A stretch of 64,000 nt of DNA from Ahrensia kielensis DSM 5890 (GTDB lineage: Bacteria > Pseudomonadota > Alphaproteobacteria > Rhizobiales > Rhizobiaceae). Shown one piece after another: positions 46,146-53,391 of the stretch. A program made the position numbers and the translations under genes. Positions within the stretch are counted from its first letter, which is position 1; the number at the start of each line of letters is the position of its first letter. The notes beneath the pieces are model-generated. The model was not told the DNA's origin and searched no databases. It saw nothing but the letters and a program-made list of their open reading frames with translations. Location: positions 64,501-128,500 of the forward strand of contig NZ_KB894530.1 in NCBI RefSeq assembly GCF_000374465.1. Direction: 5' to 3'.

Positions 46146-46544
46146 TTAATTCACGTTGAACAGGCCGATAGAATTACCGTCTGGATCTGTGATGTACACG
46201 AACCGGCCCGCCGGAATTGGGATGATGGGTGAAACGACTTTGCCGCCAGCTTTTTCAACGCGCGGCATTGCATCTTCCAATGTGTCTACGCTGGTTAAAT
46301 GGATTGTGTTGCCTTCGCCTTCTTTGGCAGGTTTTCCTGGGTAAATATGACCAAATACGCCTTCGGAATCAAAGCTTTTGAACCAAACAACATCGTTTGG
46401 TTGATCGTCGCTTTTCTCTGTCTTGAGCATTTTAATGCCGAGAACAGCTTCATAAAATTTCTGGCTGCGGTCTAAATCCGTGGATGGGATTTCAAACCAG
46501 CAAGCTTCGCCAGATTTACTCTTTGTGTCAGTTGGGGCGCTCAT
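46146..46544 (-). CDS. VOC (glyoxalase/bleomycin resistance) family protein
   Basis: A 132-residue vicinal-oxygen-chelate fold protein. Two beta-alpha-beta units are visible: ACWFEIPSTDLDRSQKFYEAVLG (positions about 13-35) and TIHLTSVDTLEDAMPRVEKAGG, ending GRFVYITDPDGNSIGLF, the usual metal-fold closing strand. Metal ligands are not all obvious, so the enzyme activity is unclear. I choose the ATG at 46544 (MSAPTD), seven bases after aaggaa. It is the first gene of an operon with the YafY regulator. Confidence 0.88.
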   Translation of the reverse strand: MSAPTDTKSKSGEACWFEIPSTDLDRSQKFYEAVLGIKMLKTEKSDDQPNDVVWFKSFDSEGVFGHIYPGKPAKEGEGNTIHLTSVDTLEDAMPRVEKAGGKVVSPIIPIPAGRFVYITDPDGNSIGLFNVN

Positions 46545-46628
46545 GTTCATTTCCTTTTTGGTTGATGATGAACGCACATTGGCACAGGGCTCCTGACAAC
46601 ATCATGTCAGGAGGGTTGGGAAATATTT

Positions 46629-47444
46629 TTAATCCTCGTCGTCATCTGCGGCGGCATCATCATCGGGAATTGGCACGGTATAGTTGAGCGCCATGCGCCC
46701 GCCGTCCACATGCACAATTTCTCCGGTCATATAGGATGCCTCGTTTGAGGCTAAAAATGCGACCACAGAAGCGACTTCCGATGCTTTGCCGATACGGCCC
46801 AAAGGTGTGCGCGATAAGATGCGGCCGCGCGCTTCAGGATCATTGTTTACCGATGAAAGCATCTTGGTCATGATTGAGCCTGGCCCAACGGCGTTTACCC
46901 TGATGCCATGGGGGGCAAGCGAAAGCGCCATGACTTTTGTTAGCTGATTGACCGCGCCTTTGGAGATTGAATAAGGTACCTGATCGGCGAGCGCGAAGTG
47001 TCCATTGATCGATGACATGTTGACGATTGCGCCAGCTGGACCACCATTTTTCACTTTGTCGACCATGAATTTTGCAACGCCTTGGCCGCATAAAAATCCA
47101 CCCTTGATATTGACGCGCATGACGCGGTCGAAATCGTCTTCGGAAACCGTCAGAAAATCTTCGCCATGAACAACGCCCGCATTGTTGACCAGAATATCAA
47201 TGTCCCCGAATTGCTCGACAACGGCAGCGATCAAATTATGCACATCAAGCCGATTGCCAACATCGGTGTGGATGAAATGCACAGGCCCGAGCGCGGATAA
47301 TTCATCGACAGCTTTGCGGCCTGCCTGTTTGTCGATATCGGCGATGGCGACTTTTGCGCCATCCAAAAGCAAGCGCTTTGTAATGGCATAGCCGATGCCT
47401 TGCGCCCCGCCGGTTACGATTGCGATTTTACCATCAAGTGCCAT
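46629..47444 (-). CDS. short-chain dehydrogenase/reductase
   Basis: A 271-residue SDR enzyme. The NAD(P)-binding motif TGGAQGIG lies near residue 11, and NNAG at about 87. The catalytic triad is the Ser in VNMSSINGHF with Tyr and Lys in YSISKGAV. NAVGPGSIMTKM and the C-terminal YMTGEIVHVDGGRMAL are standard. The acidic tail DDDAAADDDED is unusual. An Asp near position 36 (IADID) suggests NAD rather than NADP. The substrate is unknown; sugar, polyol or steroid-type alcohols are all possible. Confidence 0.92.
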   Translation of the reverse strand: MALDGKIAIVTGGAQGIGYAITKRLLLDGAKVAIADIDKQAGRKAVDELSALGPVHFIHTDVGNRLDVHNLIAAVVEQFGDIDILVNNAGVVHGEDFLTVSEDDFDRVMRVNIKGGFLCGQGVAKFMVDKVKNGGPAGAIVNMSSINGHFALADQVPYSISKGAVNQLTKVMALSLAPHGIRVNAVGPGSIMTKMLSSVNNDPEARGRILSRTPLGRIGKASEVASVVAFLASNEASYMTGEIVHVDGGRMALNYTVPIPDDDAAADDDED

Positions 47445-47608
47445 TTTAATTTCCCTTATTACTGGCTGTGAAACTAAGGGAATGTGGCGGTGGATGGAAG
47501 GGCGGCGGCAATGTTTATATTAAGGTGGATTTTGTCTCACATTATGGACATGCGTGTGCGTTCCTGCCCGATAAGAGCAGGTTGCGTTTGCGGAAAATTA
47601 TCCAACAT

Positions 47609-48253
47609 TTATGGCGGCGCTGCCGGCGCTTGAAGCGCCAGTGCGTGACATTCTTTTAAAATTCTATCGACTTCATGAGCGGGGTTTGACCTATATCCAG
47701 GCGGCAGGCCGGGCCGTAGCGGCGGCACGCGCCTTGGCCCAGCGGGGGCAGTCTTTCGTTTATCGAGTTGCCGCGCCAAACGCTTTGCCTGTTTGGGTAA
47801 ATCGCTCAGCACATCTTGCAGGGCTTTGAGCCGCGCGGTGAGGGCTGCTGCGTTAAGCGAATGATTTTGTGGTCGCGGTGCAAAAGCCGGAATGGACACG
47901 CCGATCACGCTTATGCGTGGCAGTGATTTGTTCGGCAGTTTGAACGCTTGCGGGTGGCGCGCGGCAAACCGTTTGCGGGGATCGAACAGTTTAAAGCGCG
48001 GCGTGTGCTGCGCGGTGTTTGGTTGAAATTGTGCAAAATTGGGCAGGGTGCCTGTGCTGGCTTTGACCTTGGCGTTGCAAAACCGTGCCGCGATGACGAT
48101 GAGCCGCCGCGCGGCGCTTTCTGCCGGACGCAGCACGCGCAAAATAGCATTGCGGCTTTGGCGCGATAGGTGCGGCGCGGCGATTGCCACCAGCGCGGCC
48201 AGCACACGCAGCAATGCATCACGATTAAGATTGATTGCCGCCTGCCAGTTCAT
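47609..48253 (-). CDS. conserved hypothetical protein of rhizobia
   Basis: A 214-residue, strongly basic protein (rich in Arg, Ala, Leu, Pro). I know similar rhizobial proteins as conserved hypotheticals: the N-terminal helix (LRVLAALVAIAAPHL), the middle motif LPRISVIGVSIP, and the C-terminal PPLRPGLPPGYRSNPAHEVDRILKECHALA (positions about 178-207). Low-complexity basic sequence makes it less certain than an enzyme, but the conserved C-terminal block supports a real gene. No membrane segment or known domain is seen. Its start faces a repeat mosaic at 48320-48840, so this gene marks the last backbone gene before the accessory segment. Confidence 0.68.
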   Translation of the reverse strand: MNWQAAINLNRDALLRVLAALVAIAAPHLSRQSRNAILRVLRPAESAARRLIVIAARFCNAKVKASTGTLPNFAQFQPNTAQHTPRFKLFDPRKRFAARHPQAFKLPNKSLPRISVIGVSIPAFAPRPQNHSLNAAALTARLKALQDVLSDLPKQAKRLARQLDKRKTAPAGPRRVPPLRPGLPPGYRSNPAHEVDRILKECHALALQAPAAPP

Positions 48254-48319
48254 ACCGCCCTCATTGTTTGGGTCGCATTATGGGGGCGGGTGTGTGGCGG
48301 TGGATAAGTTGGCGTACCT

Positions 48320-48840
48320 TTTCCTCTCCCGCCAGCGGGAGAGGGATGTGAGGCTTCGCGCATTTGCGCGTTAGCCGCAACTGGGTGAGGGGAATTGGAT
48401 GCGGCCCCTCATCCGTCTACTCGCTATCGCTCGTATCCACCTTCTCCCGCGAGCGGGAGAAGGGAAGGTGCTAACCGCCTCCTCCCATTTATGGGGGAGG
48501 CAAGCGATTGGGTCGCTTGCGGCCCAGAGCTGGTGGGGGTGGAATGCAGTTTGTTTGAATAACCCCCACTCTGTCCCCTTAGAAAGTGGGAGAGAGGTGC
48601 GTGTTCGGCCCATCGTCGTCATCCTGTTTGCTTTGTATAAGTGGTTGTGGGGTGGGGAGTGGCCTCTGATCTTCCTTCTCCCGCTTGCGGGAGAAGGTGG
48701 CCGAGCGCAGTGAGGTCGGATGAGGGGGAGATAAGTTGCTTAGGGACTTTCCCCTCTCTTGCACATTCTAGCACTTAGATTTCGCGCTGCTCATCTAAGA
48801 CGCTTAATTTGCGTTCTCTCCCGCAAGGGGAGAGAAAATG
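48320..48840. repeat. mosaic of palindromic intergenic repeats
   Basis: No gene is seen in the 700 bases 48254-48953. Perfect stem-loops lie at 48323-48344 (arms cctctcccgc), 48440-48463 (ccttctcccgc, loop ga), 48674-48697 (same arms, loop tt) and 48814-48836 (ttctctccc). The parts 48405-48463 and 48674-48730 are inverted copies of one element, with cccctcatccg at one end and cggatgagggg at the other. Extra hairpins lie near 48478-48500 and 48562-48597. These match palindromes common in rhizobial intergenic regions. They may also act as a terminator for the reverse transcriptase operon. Confidence 0.85.
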
Positions 48841-48953
48841 AATTCTTGGCGCAGCACAGCAAGCCTTAGAATTCATAAGAGAGGGGTTTGCGTAGCGACG
48901 TCGAAGGATCCATTCCGTGAAGGTGAAGAATCTTGCATGGACAGACAGATTTT

Positions 48954-50312
48954 TTATGAGAATGATTCAAACATGTCACGCTCCAGATCGCGAATTTCAT
49001 ACGCAATTGTTTTATCAAATTGTCGTTTTAATTCTTCAGATGTTAAAGCATCTAAATATTCATTTGTATAAAAATTGGGTTTTAAAATTGCTAACTCAGA
49101 TTTCATCTGCTCGTCGTCAAATTGGTCAAAATTTGGAAAGTAATTGGACGTCGCGGAATTAAAACGAATTTCTCTATAGCTTTTTTTAAAAGTCTTAATG
49201 CGAGGGTCTGGGCTTGCAATTTTAGAGTTTATACTTTGCTTGAGTACGAAAGCATCTAGCTGGTTTAGCTGCTGCCAATTCTGAGTTTGCGAAAAATAGA
49301 ATAACCAACCAATACGTCTTCCATTATATATACAGCCCGTTATTTTTAAATTTATCGACCAGATCACTCTCGTTTTATTTTGGCTATTTTTCAATTTTGT
49401 GAAGACGCCTATAAGTATACGAAACATCTTTTTGAAAGATTCATTGCGTACGCTTATTTCTGTGCGTTTGAATTTATAACCTAAATACTCTACTCCCTCG
49501 ATGATTGGCACAATCTCGCTTTTGCCGGCGGTACCAATTTCATGAATCTGTAGTTTACGATTAATGAGCAAAGCATTAGATATAGACGAGGCTATTTTAT
49601 CTGCTTTTTCCGGTGAGCATACAATTAGGATGTCATCAACAAATCTAAAATAGCTATAATCTGGATTGCTCCCAAAATCGTCATCGAGATCTTCTAAGTA
49701 AATCGAAGCCAGTATATTTGCTATGCTTAAACCTTGCGGAATGCCTTTTTTGTTTATGATTTCGCTTTTTTTGTTTGCTCCAGTAGGGTTTTTAATTGCT
49801 CTATTGATTAACCCAACAATTGCCTTTGACCGACATTTTTTAGCGAGTATTTTGGATAAGATGTCGTGATCTACACTTGGATAAAAGTCTTTGATATCTA
49901 AGCGAATATAAACTGAAGTTTCGGGTGAGTTCTCTGATGCTACATGTACCTTTTTAATAATTGAATGAGGAGGGATCGAGCTGTGATTAGGAAAAATTTT
50001 TGCTAAGACTAATGATAGCAATTTCAAAACTAGCTTATCACGAACCGTTGGAATTGATATTTGACGAGGGAGCTTGTTTACGCCTTTAGAAAGCAGTTTT
50101 TCTCGATAAGGCGAAAATTGAAAAGTTCCAATTTTCAATTTCCTGATAAGGGTGGTTGCCTCCCAATCAAGATTAGTTTTAAATGCTTTCGTGGATTGAC
50201 CGTCTACTCCAGGCCCTGCTTTTCCATCAATATAGAGTTCAAAAACTTCAAACAAAAAACCTTTGTTTAAATGTGTCTGAAATAATTTTGTTGGGCTCGA
50301 CACTTTATCCAA
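48954..50312 (-). CDS. reverse transcriptase, defence-associated type
   Basis: A 452-residue RNA-dependent DNA polymerase. Motif A is LDIKDFYPSVDHD (Asp139), motif B GIPQGLSIANI (190-200), motif C FRFVDD (Asp226, Asp227), and GVEYLGYKF (273-281) is the motif after the palm. An N-terminal GPGVDGQS (33-40) and IPTVRDKLV (87-95) also fit. FVDD instead of the usual YADD occurs in several non-intron RTs. There is no maturase or HNH domain, so it is not a group II intron protein; the 165 C-terminal residues match nothing I know. It overlaps the upstream membrane-protein gene by 8 bases. AT-rich composition suggests transfer. Most likely a UG/Abi, DRT or retron-like enzyme acting in phage defence. 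Confidence 0.93.
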   Translation of the reverse strand: MDKVSSPTKLFQTHLNKGFLFEVFELYIDGKAGPGVDGQSTKAFKTNLDWEATTLIRKLKIGTFQFSPYREKLLSKGVNKLPRQISIPTVRDKLVLKLLSLVLAKIFPNHSSIPPHSIIKKVHVASENSPETSVYIRLDIKDFYPSVDHDILSKILAKKCRSKAIVGLINRAIKNPTGANKKSEIINKKGIPQGLSIANILASIYLEDLDDDFGSNPDYSYFRFVDDILIVCSPEKADKIASSISNALLINRKLQIHEIGTAGKSEIVPIIEGVEYLGYKFKRTEISVRNESFKKMFRILIGVFTKLKNSQNKTRVIWSINLKITGCIYNGRRIGWLFYFSQTQNWQQLNQLDAFVLKQSINSKIASPDPRIKTFKKSYREIRFNSATSNYFPNFDQFDDEQMKSELAILKPNFYTNEYLDALTSEELKRQFDKTIAYEIRDLERDMFESFS

Positions 50313-50886
50313 TGGCAGCCCTTATAAGAAATGGTCCAAATAGAGCAAAGCCAACTACAATTATAATTGCCAGCCACGGCAATAATAGGTTCACCAAGAA
50401 CATAAAAAGATATGCAAAGTTCCACTTCACGTCATTGTCATTTGTATCAGTCAGTTTCCCGCTACCAAACAGTGTTGTATATATTATTAAACTTGTTCGA
50501 TCTGATGAAGCGTGGTTTGGATATGACGCTAATATTTCGTGATATTTTGAAACTAATAATGGGGTTTCGATATTGGAGTCAGCTATAGCTTGTAGTTTTA
50601 AATAACACTCTCGATGTAATACGGCCTTTTCTCCGAACTTAAAGTTAAGTAAAACTAACGAGAGCACAGTGATGAGCACTGATAAGGTGATTAAATGTTC
50701 ATCCCGGTGTAAATTGTCGGAAAAGGTATCATTATATAAAGTTAGCCCAATTAAAAGCACTGACACCAATGCCACGCTGATGTGAGCAAGCCTATCGTAC
50801 GATCTCAGTCTTTTTTCAGATTGCATTCTGATCTTAGAAGTCCACCAAATCCTAGTGAGAATTTTATCTTTTTGGAAATCGCTCAT
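50305..50886 (-). CDS. SLATT-type membrane protein, putative defence effector
   Basis: A 193-residue membrane protein. Hydrophobic segments are at about 33-50 and 64-81 (a hairpin of two helices near the N-terminus) and about 156-187 (one long or two short helices). Between them the pattern CYLKLQAIADSNIETP, LLVSKYHEILASYPNHASSD follows SLATT domains, the two-helix putative pore effectors linked to nucleotide-signalling and reverse-transcriptase conflict systems; one SLATT group is reported to occur with RTs. I infer that it permeabilises the membrane when the RT detects infection. Its start is coupled to a leader ORF and its end overlaps the RT start by 8 bases. Composition is AT-rich like the RT gene. 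Confidence 0.82.
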   Translation of the reverse strand: MSDFQKDKILTRIWWTSKIRMQSEKRLRSYDRLAHISVALVSVLLIGLTLYNDTFSDNLHRDEHLITLSVLITVLSLVLLNFKFGEKAVLHRECYLKLQAIADSNIETPLLVSKYHEILASYPNHASSDRTSLIIYTTLFGSGKLTDTNDNDVKWNFAYLFMFLVNLLLPWLAIIIVVGFALFGPFLIRAAIG

Positions 50887-50918
50887 TTTGAAGACCGGAC
50901 GTATAATTTCAATAGCAT
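50883..50918 (-). CDS. possible 11-residue leader peptide of the SLATT-RT operon
   Basis: ATG at 50918 is preceded at the ideal distance by ggagg, the strongest ribosome-binding site in this area. It encodes MLLKLYVRSSK and its TGA overlaps the ATG of the SLATT gene (ATGA). The SLATT start itself has no good site, so ribosomes probably reach it by coupling. The peptide is too short to judge by homology. Confidence 0.5.
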   Translation of the reverse strand: MLLKLYVRSSK

Positions 50919-51194
50919 TATTTCCTCCGAAGAAGATAAGATAAACCTCAGATAAACCGATTTTCTAAGTTGAGCCGAATTTTTAATCAGCTAGCGAAAA
51001 AATCGCTCCGTCCTTTCTTCACTTTATACTTAAATCATAGATTTTCTAGGTGTGAATTGATTACTAACAGCTTACTCCCCCCATCTGGTCCCTATTCATA
51101 AAATATCTGGACCTAAACCTTTTGCTTGTTTTAACGTGATGCTTCAGTATCAATTTAAGTCGCGAGCGCAGGGCCGCGTAATCGGGAGATCACA
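50919..51194. other. intergenic region between the RT operon and tpa
   Basis: The left 150 bases are AT-rich like the RT operon and should hold its promoter. A small hairpin, agcga-aaaaa-tcgct, is at 50993-51007. The right part holds direct repeats (51085-51116) and the tpa promoter. No tRNA or recognisable structured RNA was identified by eye. Confidence 0.5.
51085..51116 (+). promoter_or_regulatory. direct repeats resembling a TauR operator
   Basis: ctggtcccta (51085-51094) and ctggacctaa (51107-51116) are direct repeats with starts 22 bases apart, two helical turns. TauR of Rhodobacter is known to bind repeated CTGGAC boxes in taurine promoters. The pair lies 80-110 bases before tpa. Confidence 0.5.
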
Positions 51195-52583
51195 ATGAAT
51201 AAGCCAACCAATATCAACGATTACACATCTGTCGTTGAGGCTGACAAAGCCCATATCTGGCATCACCTTAGCCAGCACAAGAAGTTTGAAACCGTTGACC
51301 CGCTGATGATTATTGAGGGCAAGGGCCTGCGGGTGTGGAACCAAGCGGGGCGCGAGCACCTTGATGCCGTATCGGGCGGCGTGTGGACCGTGAATGTGGG
51401 CTATGGCCGCGAAACCATTGCCGATGCGGTGCGCGACCAGCTTGTTAAAATGAATTTCTTTGGCGGCACAACCGGCTCTATTCCGGGGGCGAATTTTGCT
51501 GAAATGCTGATTGCCAAAATGCCGGGCATGAGCCGCGTTTATTATTCAAACTCTGGTTCTGAAGCCAATGAGAAAGCCTATAAATTTGTGCGCCAAATCG
51601 CGCATCAAAAATATGGCGGCAAAAAGCATAAGATTCTTTATCGCGAGCGCGATTATCACGGCACGACCATTACCGCGCTATCATCGGGCGGGCAGGACGA
51701 GCGCCGCGACCTTTACGGCCCTTACACGCCAGGTTTTGTGCCTGTGCCGCATTGTCTTGAATATCGCTCGCAGTGGGGCGATGTGGACGATTATGGCATT
51801 CGCGCCGCCAATGCGATTGAAGAAGTGATCTTGCGCGAAGGCGCGGACACTGTGGGCGGGCTTATTCTTGAGCCAGTGACAGCGGGCGGCGGCGTGATTG
51901 TGCCACCGCAAGGCTATTGGGACCGTGTGCAGGAAATCTGCAAGAAATATGATGTGCTGCTGATCATCGACGAAGTGGTTTGCGGCATGGGCCGCACGGG
52001 CACATGGTTTGGCTATCAGCACTATGGTGTGAAGCCTGACATTGTGACGATGGCGAAGGGGGTTGCTTCTGGCTATGCGGCGATTTCTTGTACCGTGACA
52101 ACCGAAGAAGTGTTTAACGAGTTTAAGTCTGATGCTGCTGATCCGCTGAACTATTTCCGCGATATTTCCACCTTTGGCGGCTGTACGGCTGGCCCTGCGG
52201 CGGCGATTGAAAATATGCGTATTCTGGAAGACGAGAACCTTTTGGAAAACACCACCAAGATGGGCGAATATATGCTGGAAAGGCTCGAAGAGCTGAAAGC
52301 CAAGCATGTGCTGATCGGTGATGTGCGCGGCAAGGGGCTGTTTGTTGGCGCCGAACTTGTGAGCGACCGCGACACCAAAGAACCCGTGCCGGAAAGCGTG
52401 GCGCAGGCCGTTGTTGCTGATTGCATGAAGGAAAATGCGGTTATCATTGGCGCGACGAACCGTTCGCTCAAAGGCTTTAACAATACGCTGTGTTTCTCAC
52501 CGGCGCTGATTGCCACCAAGTCAGATATTGACGAGATTATTCATGCGGTTGATGGCGCGTTGACGCGCGTTGCGGCTGGCTAG
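51195..52583 (+). CDS. tpa: taurine-pyruvate aminotransferase
   Basis: PLP-dependent class III aminotransferase, 462 residues, that converts taurine and pyruvate to sulfoacetaldehyde and alanine. Long blocks match known Tpa proteins: KAHIWHHLSQHKKFE, SGGVWTVNVGYGRETIADAV, GTTGSIPGANF, SRVYYSNSGSEANEKA, YRERDYHGTTI, and the cofactor region IIDEVVCGMGRTGTWFGYQH with VTMAKGVASGYAAISCTVTT, the Lys of MAKGVASGY binding PLP. DISTFGGCTAGPAAA is also typical. Ribosome-binding site gggaga precedes the ATG. No tauABC transporter or xsc is near, so taurine use would need genes elsewhere. TauR-like repeats lie upstream. Its stop overlaps a convergent gene. Confidence 0.85.
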   Translation: MNKPTNINDYTSVVEADKAHIWHHLSQHKKFETVDPLMIIEGKGLRVWNQAGREHLDAVSGGVWTVNVGYGRETIADAVRDQLVKMNFFGGTTGSIPGANFAEMLIAKMPGMSRVYYSNSGSEANEKAYKFVRQIAHQKYGGKKHKILYRERDYHGTTITALSSGGQDERRDLYGPYTPGFVPVPHCLEYRSQWGDVDDYGIRAANAIEEVILREGADTVGGLILEPVTAGGGVIVPPQGYWDRVQEICKKYDVLLIIDEVVCGMGRTGTWFGYQHYGVKPDIVTMAKGVASGYAAISCTVTTEEVFNEFKSDAADPLNYFRDISTFGGCTAGPAAAIENMRILEDENLLENTTKMGEYMLERLEELKAKHVLIGDVRGKGLFVGAELVSDRDTKEPVPESVAQAVVADCMKENAVIIGATNRSLKGFNNTLCFSPALIATKSDIDEIIHAVDGALTRVAAG

Positions 52584-53296
52584 TCTTTTACAATATAGCG
52601 GCTTAAATGCTCGCCCCAGATGCGATAACCATCGGGGCCAGCATGAAAGCCATCACGGGCAAAGCCGCTTACATCTTCAATCGGGATAGGCTCTGAATAG
52701 AGCGCGCCTCGCTCCTCGCATAATTGTTTGCCCTTGGCGTTAATCAGCGCTGCGCGGTAGCTCAGCACTTTTGCAAGGCCGCTTGGTAGCGAGGGAAATT
52801 TCGTCATGTCGGCAACGGGCGTCCAGATGATTTGCGCCTGCGGAAAGCGCGTGCGCACGGCATAGAGCAATGTGCCAAAGCTTTTCTTGAAGGTCGGTAT
52901 GGCGTGGAAATTCTTCATATCGTTGGTGCCAACGGCGATAATCACATGGGTGAAATCACGCTCTTCAATATGCGGCAAAATATAATCGCGCACCAGATCT
53001 GCGGTTGCAGAATTGCCGCCAGCCGAGCGCCAAGCGACGCTTTTTCCAGTCTTGTCATGAACCGCTTTTGCAATGTTGAAGGTGAGGGTGTGTTCCAGCT
53101 CTTCCATGCCGACACTGGCAACGGTGCTGTCGCCAAGGGTGAGGATTTTGAACGCTGGATCACCGTCGCCCAATTGACCGCTATGGGGCAGAAAAGCCGG
53201 CAGCAAGCGCTCGATGCGCCTGCGCAATTGAATGCCCTGCCAAGCATAGACCGGAAACATGAGCCAGCTGAGAAGTGATGATCTGGTGTTCGACAT
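52580..53296 (-). CDS. SGNH/GDSL hydrolase
   Basis: A 238-residue hydrolase with all four SGNH blocks. GDSTVASVG near 55 carries the catalytic Ser, SAGGNSATADL is block II with Gly, VIIAVGTNDMKNFHAI is block III with Asn, and DGFHAGPDGYRIWGEHL holds the Asp-His pair. The family includes esterases, lipases and acetylhydrolases; the natural substrate is unknown. An N-terminal hydrophobic segment (about 6-20) could be a membrane anchor. Four bases at its 3' end overlap the tpa gene, which is convergent. Confidence 0.9.
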   Translation of the reverse strand: MSNTRSSLLSWLMFPVYAWQGIQLRRRIERLLPAFLPHSGQLGDGDPAFKILTLGDSTVASVGMEELEHTLTFNIAKAVHDKTGKSVAWRSAGGNSATADLVRDYILPHIEERDFTHVIIAVGTNDMKNFHAIPTFKKSFGTLLYAVRTRFPQAQIIWTPVADMTKFPSLPSGLAKVLSYRAALINAKGKQLCEERGALYSEPIPIEDVSGFARDGFHAGPDGYRIWGEHLSRYIVKD

Positions 53297-53337
53297 GGGA
53301 GTTCCGACAGGTTGCTTGTAGATAAATGCCCATAAAG

Positions 53338-53369
53338 CAAAAAGCCCGCAGCAATGCTACGGGCCTTTT
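53338..53369 (-). terminator. fba terminator
   Basis: On the minus strand, aaggcccgtagc and gctgcgggcttt pair around att with a one-base bulge, then tttgctttatg follows. It lies about 25 bases after the fba stop. Confidence 0.8.
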
Positions 53370-53391
53370 GTCACAATTTTGTCAGTTACAC

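Noticed and set aside
48399-48713. 104-residue open frame in the repeat mosaic
   Set aside because: It is made wholly of palindromic repeat units; no protein-like pattern.
48320-48840. Repeat cluster considered as a CRISPR array
   Set aside because: The units are palindromes of different lengths and orientation with irregular gaps; there are no regular spacers and no cas genes.
48954-50312. Reverse transcriptase as a group II intron protein
   Set aside because: No maturase (domain X) or HNH domain is visible and no intron RNA domain V/VI-like fold was found next to it; the adjacent SLATT gene fits a defence system better.
51681-52307. 208-residue open frame on the minus strand
   Set aside because: It is antisense to tpa, whose protein is strongly conserved; the frame is a by-product of its codon use.
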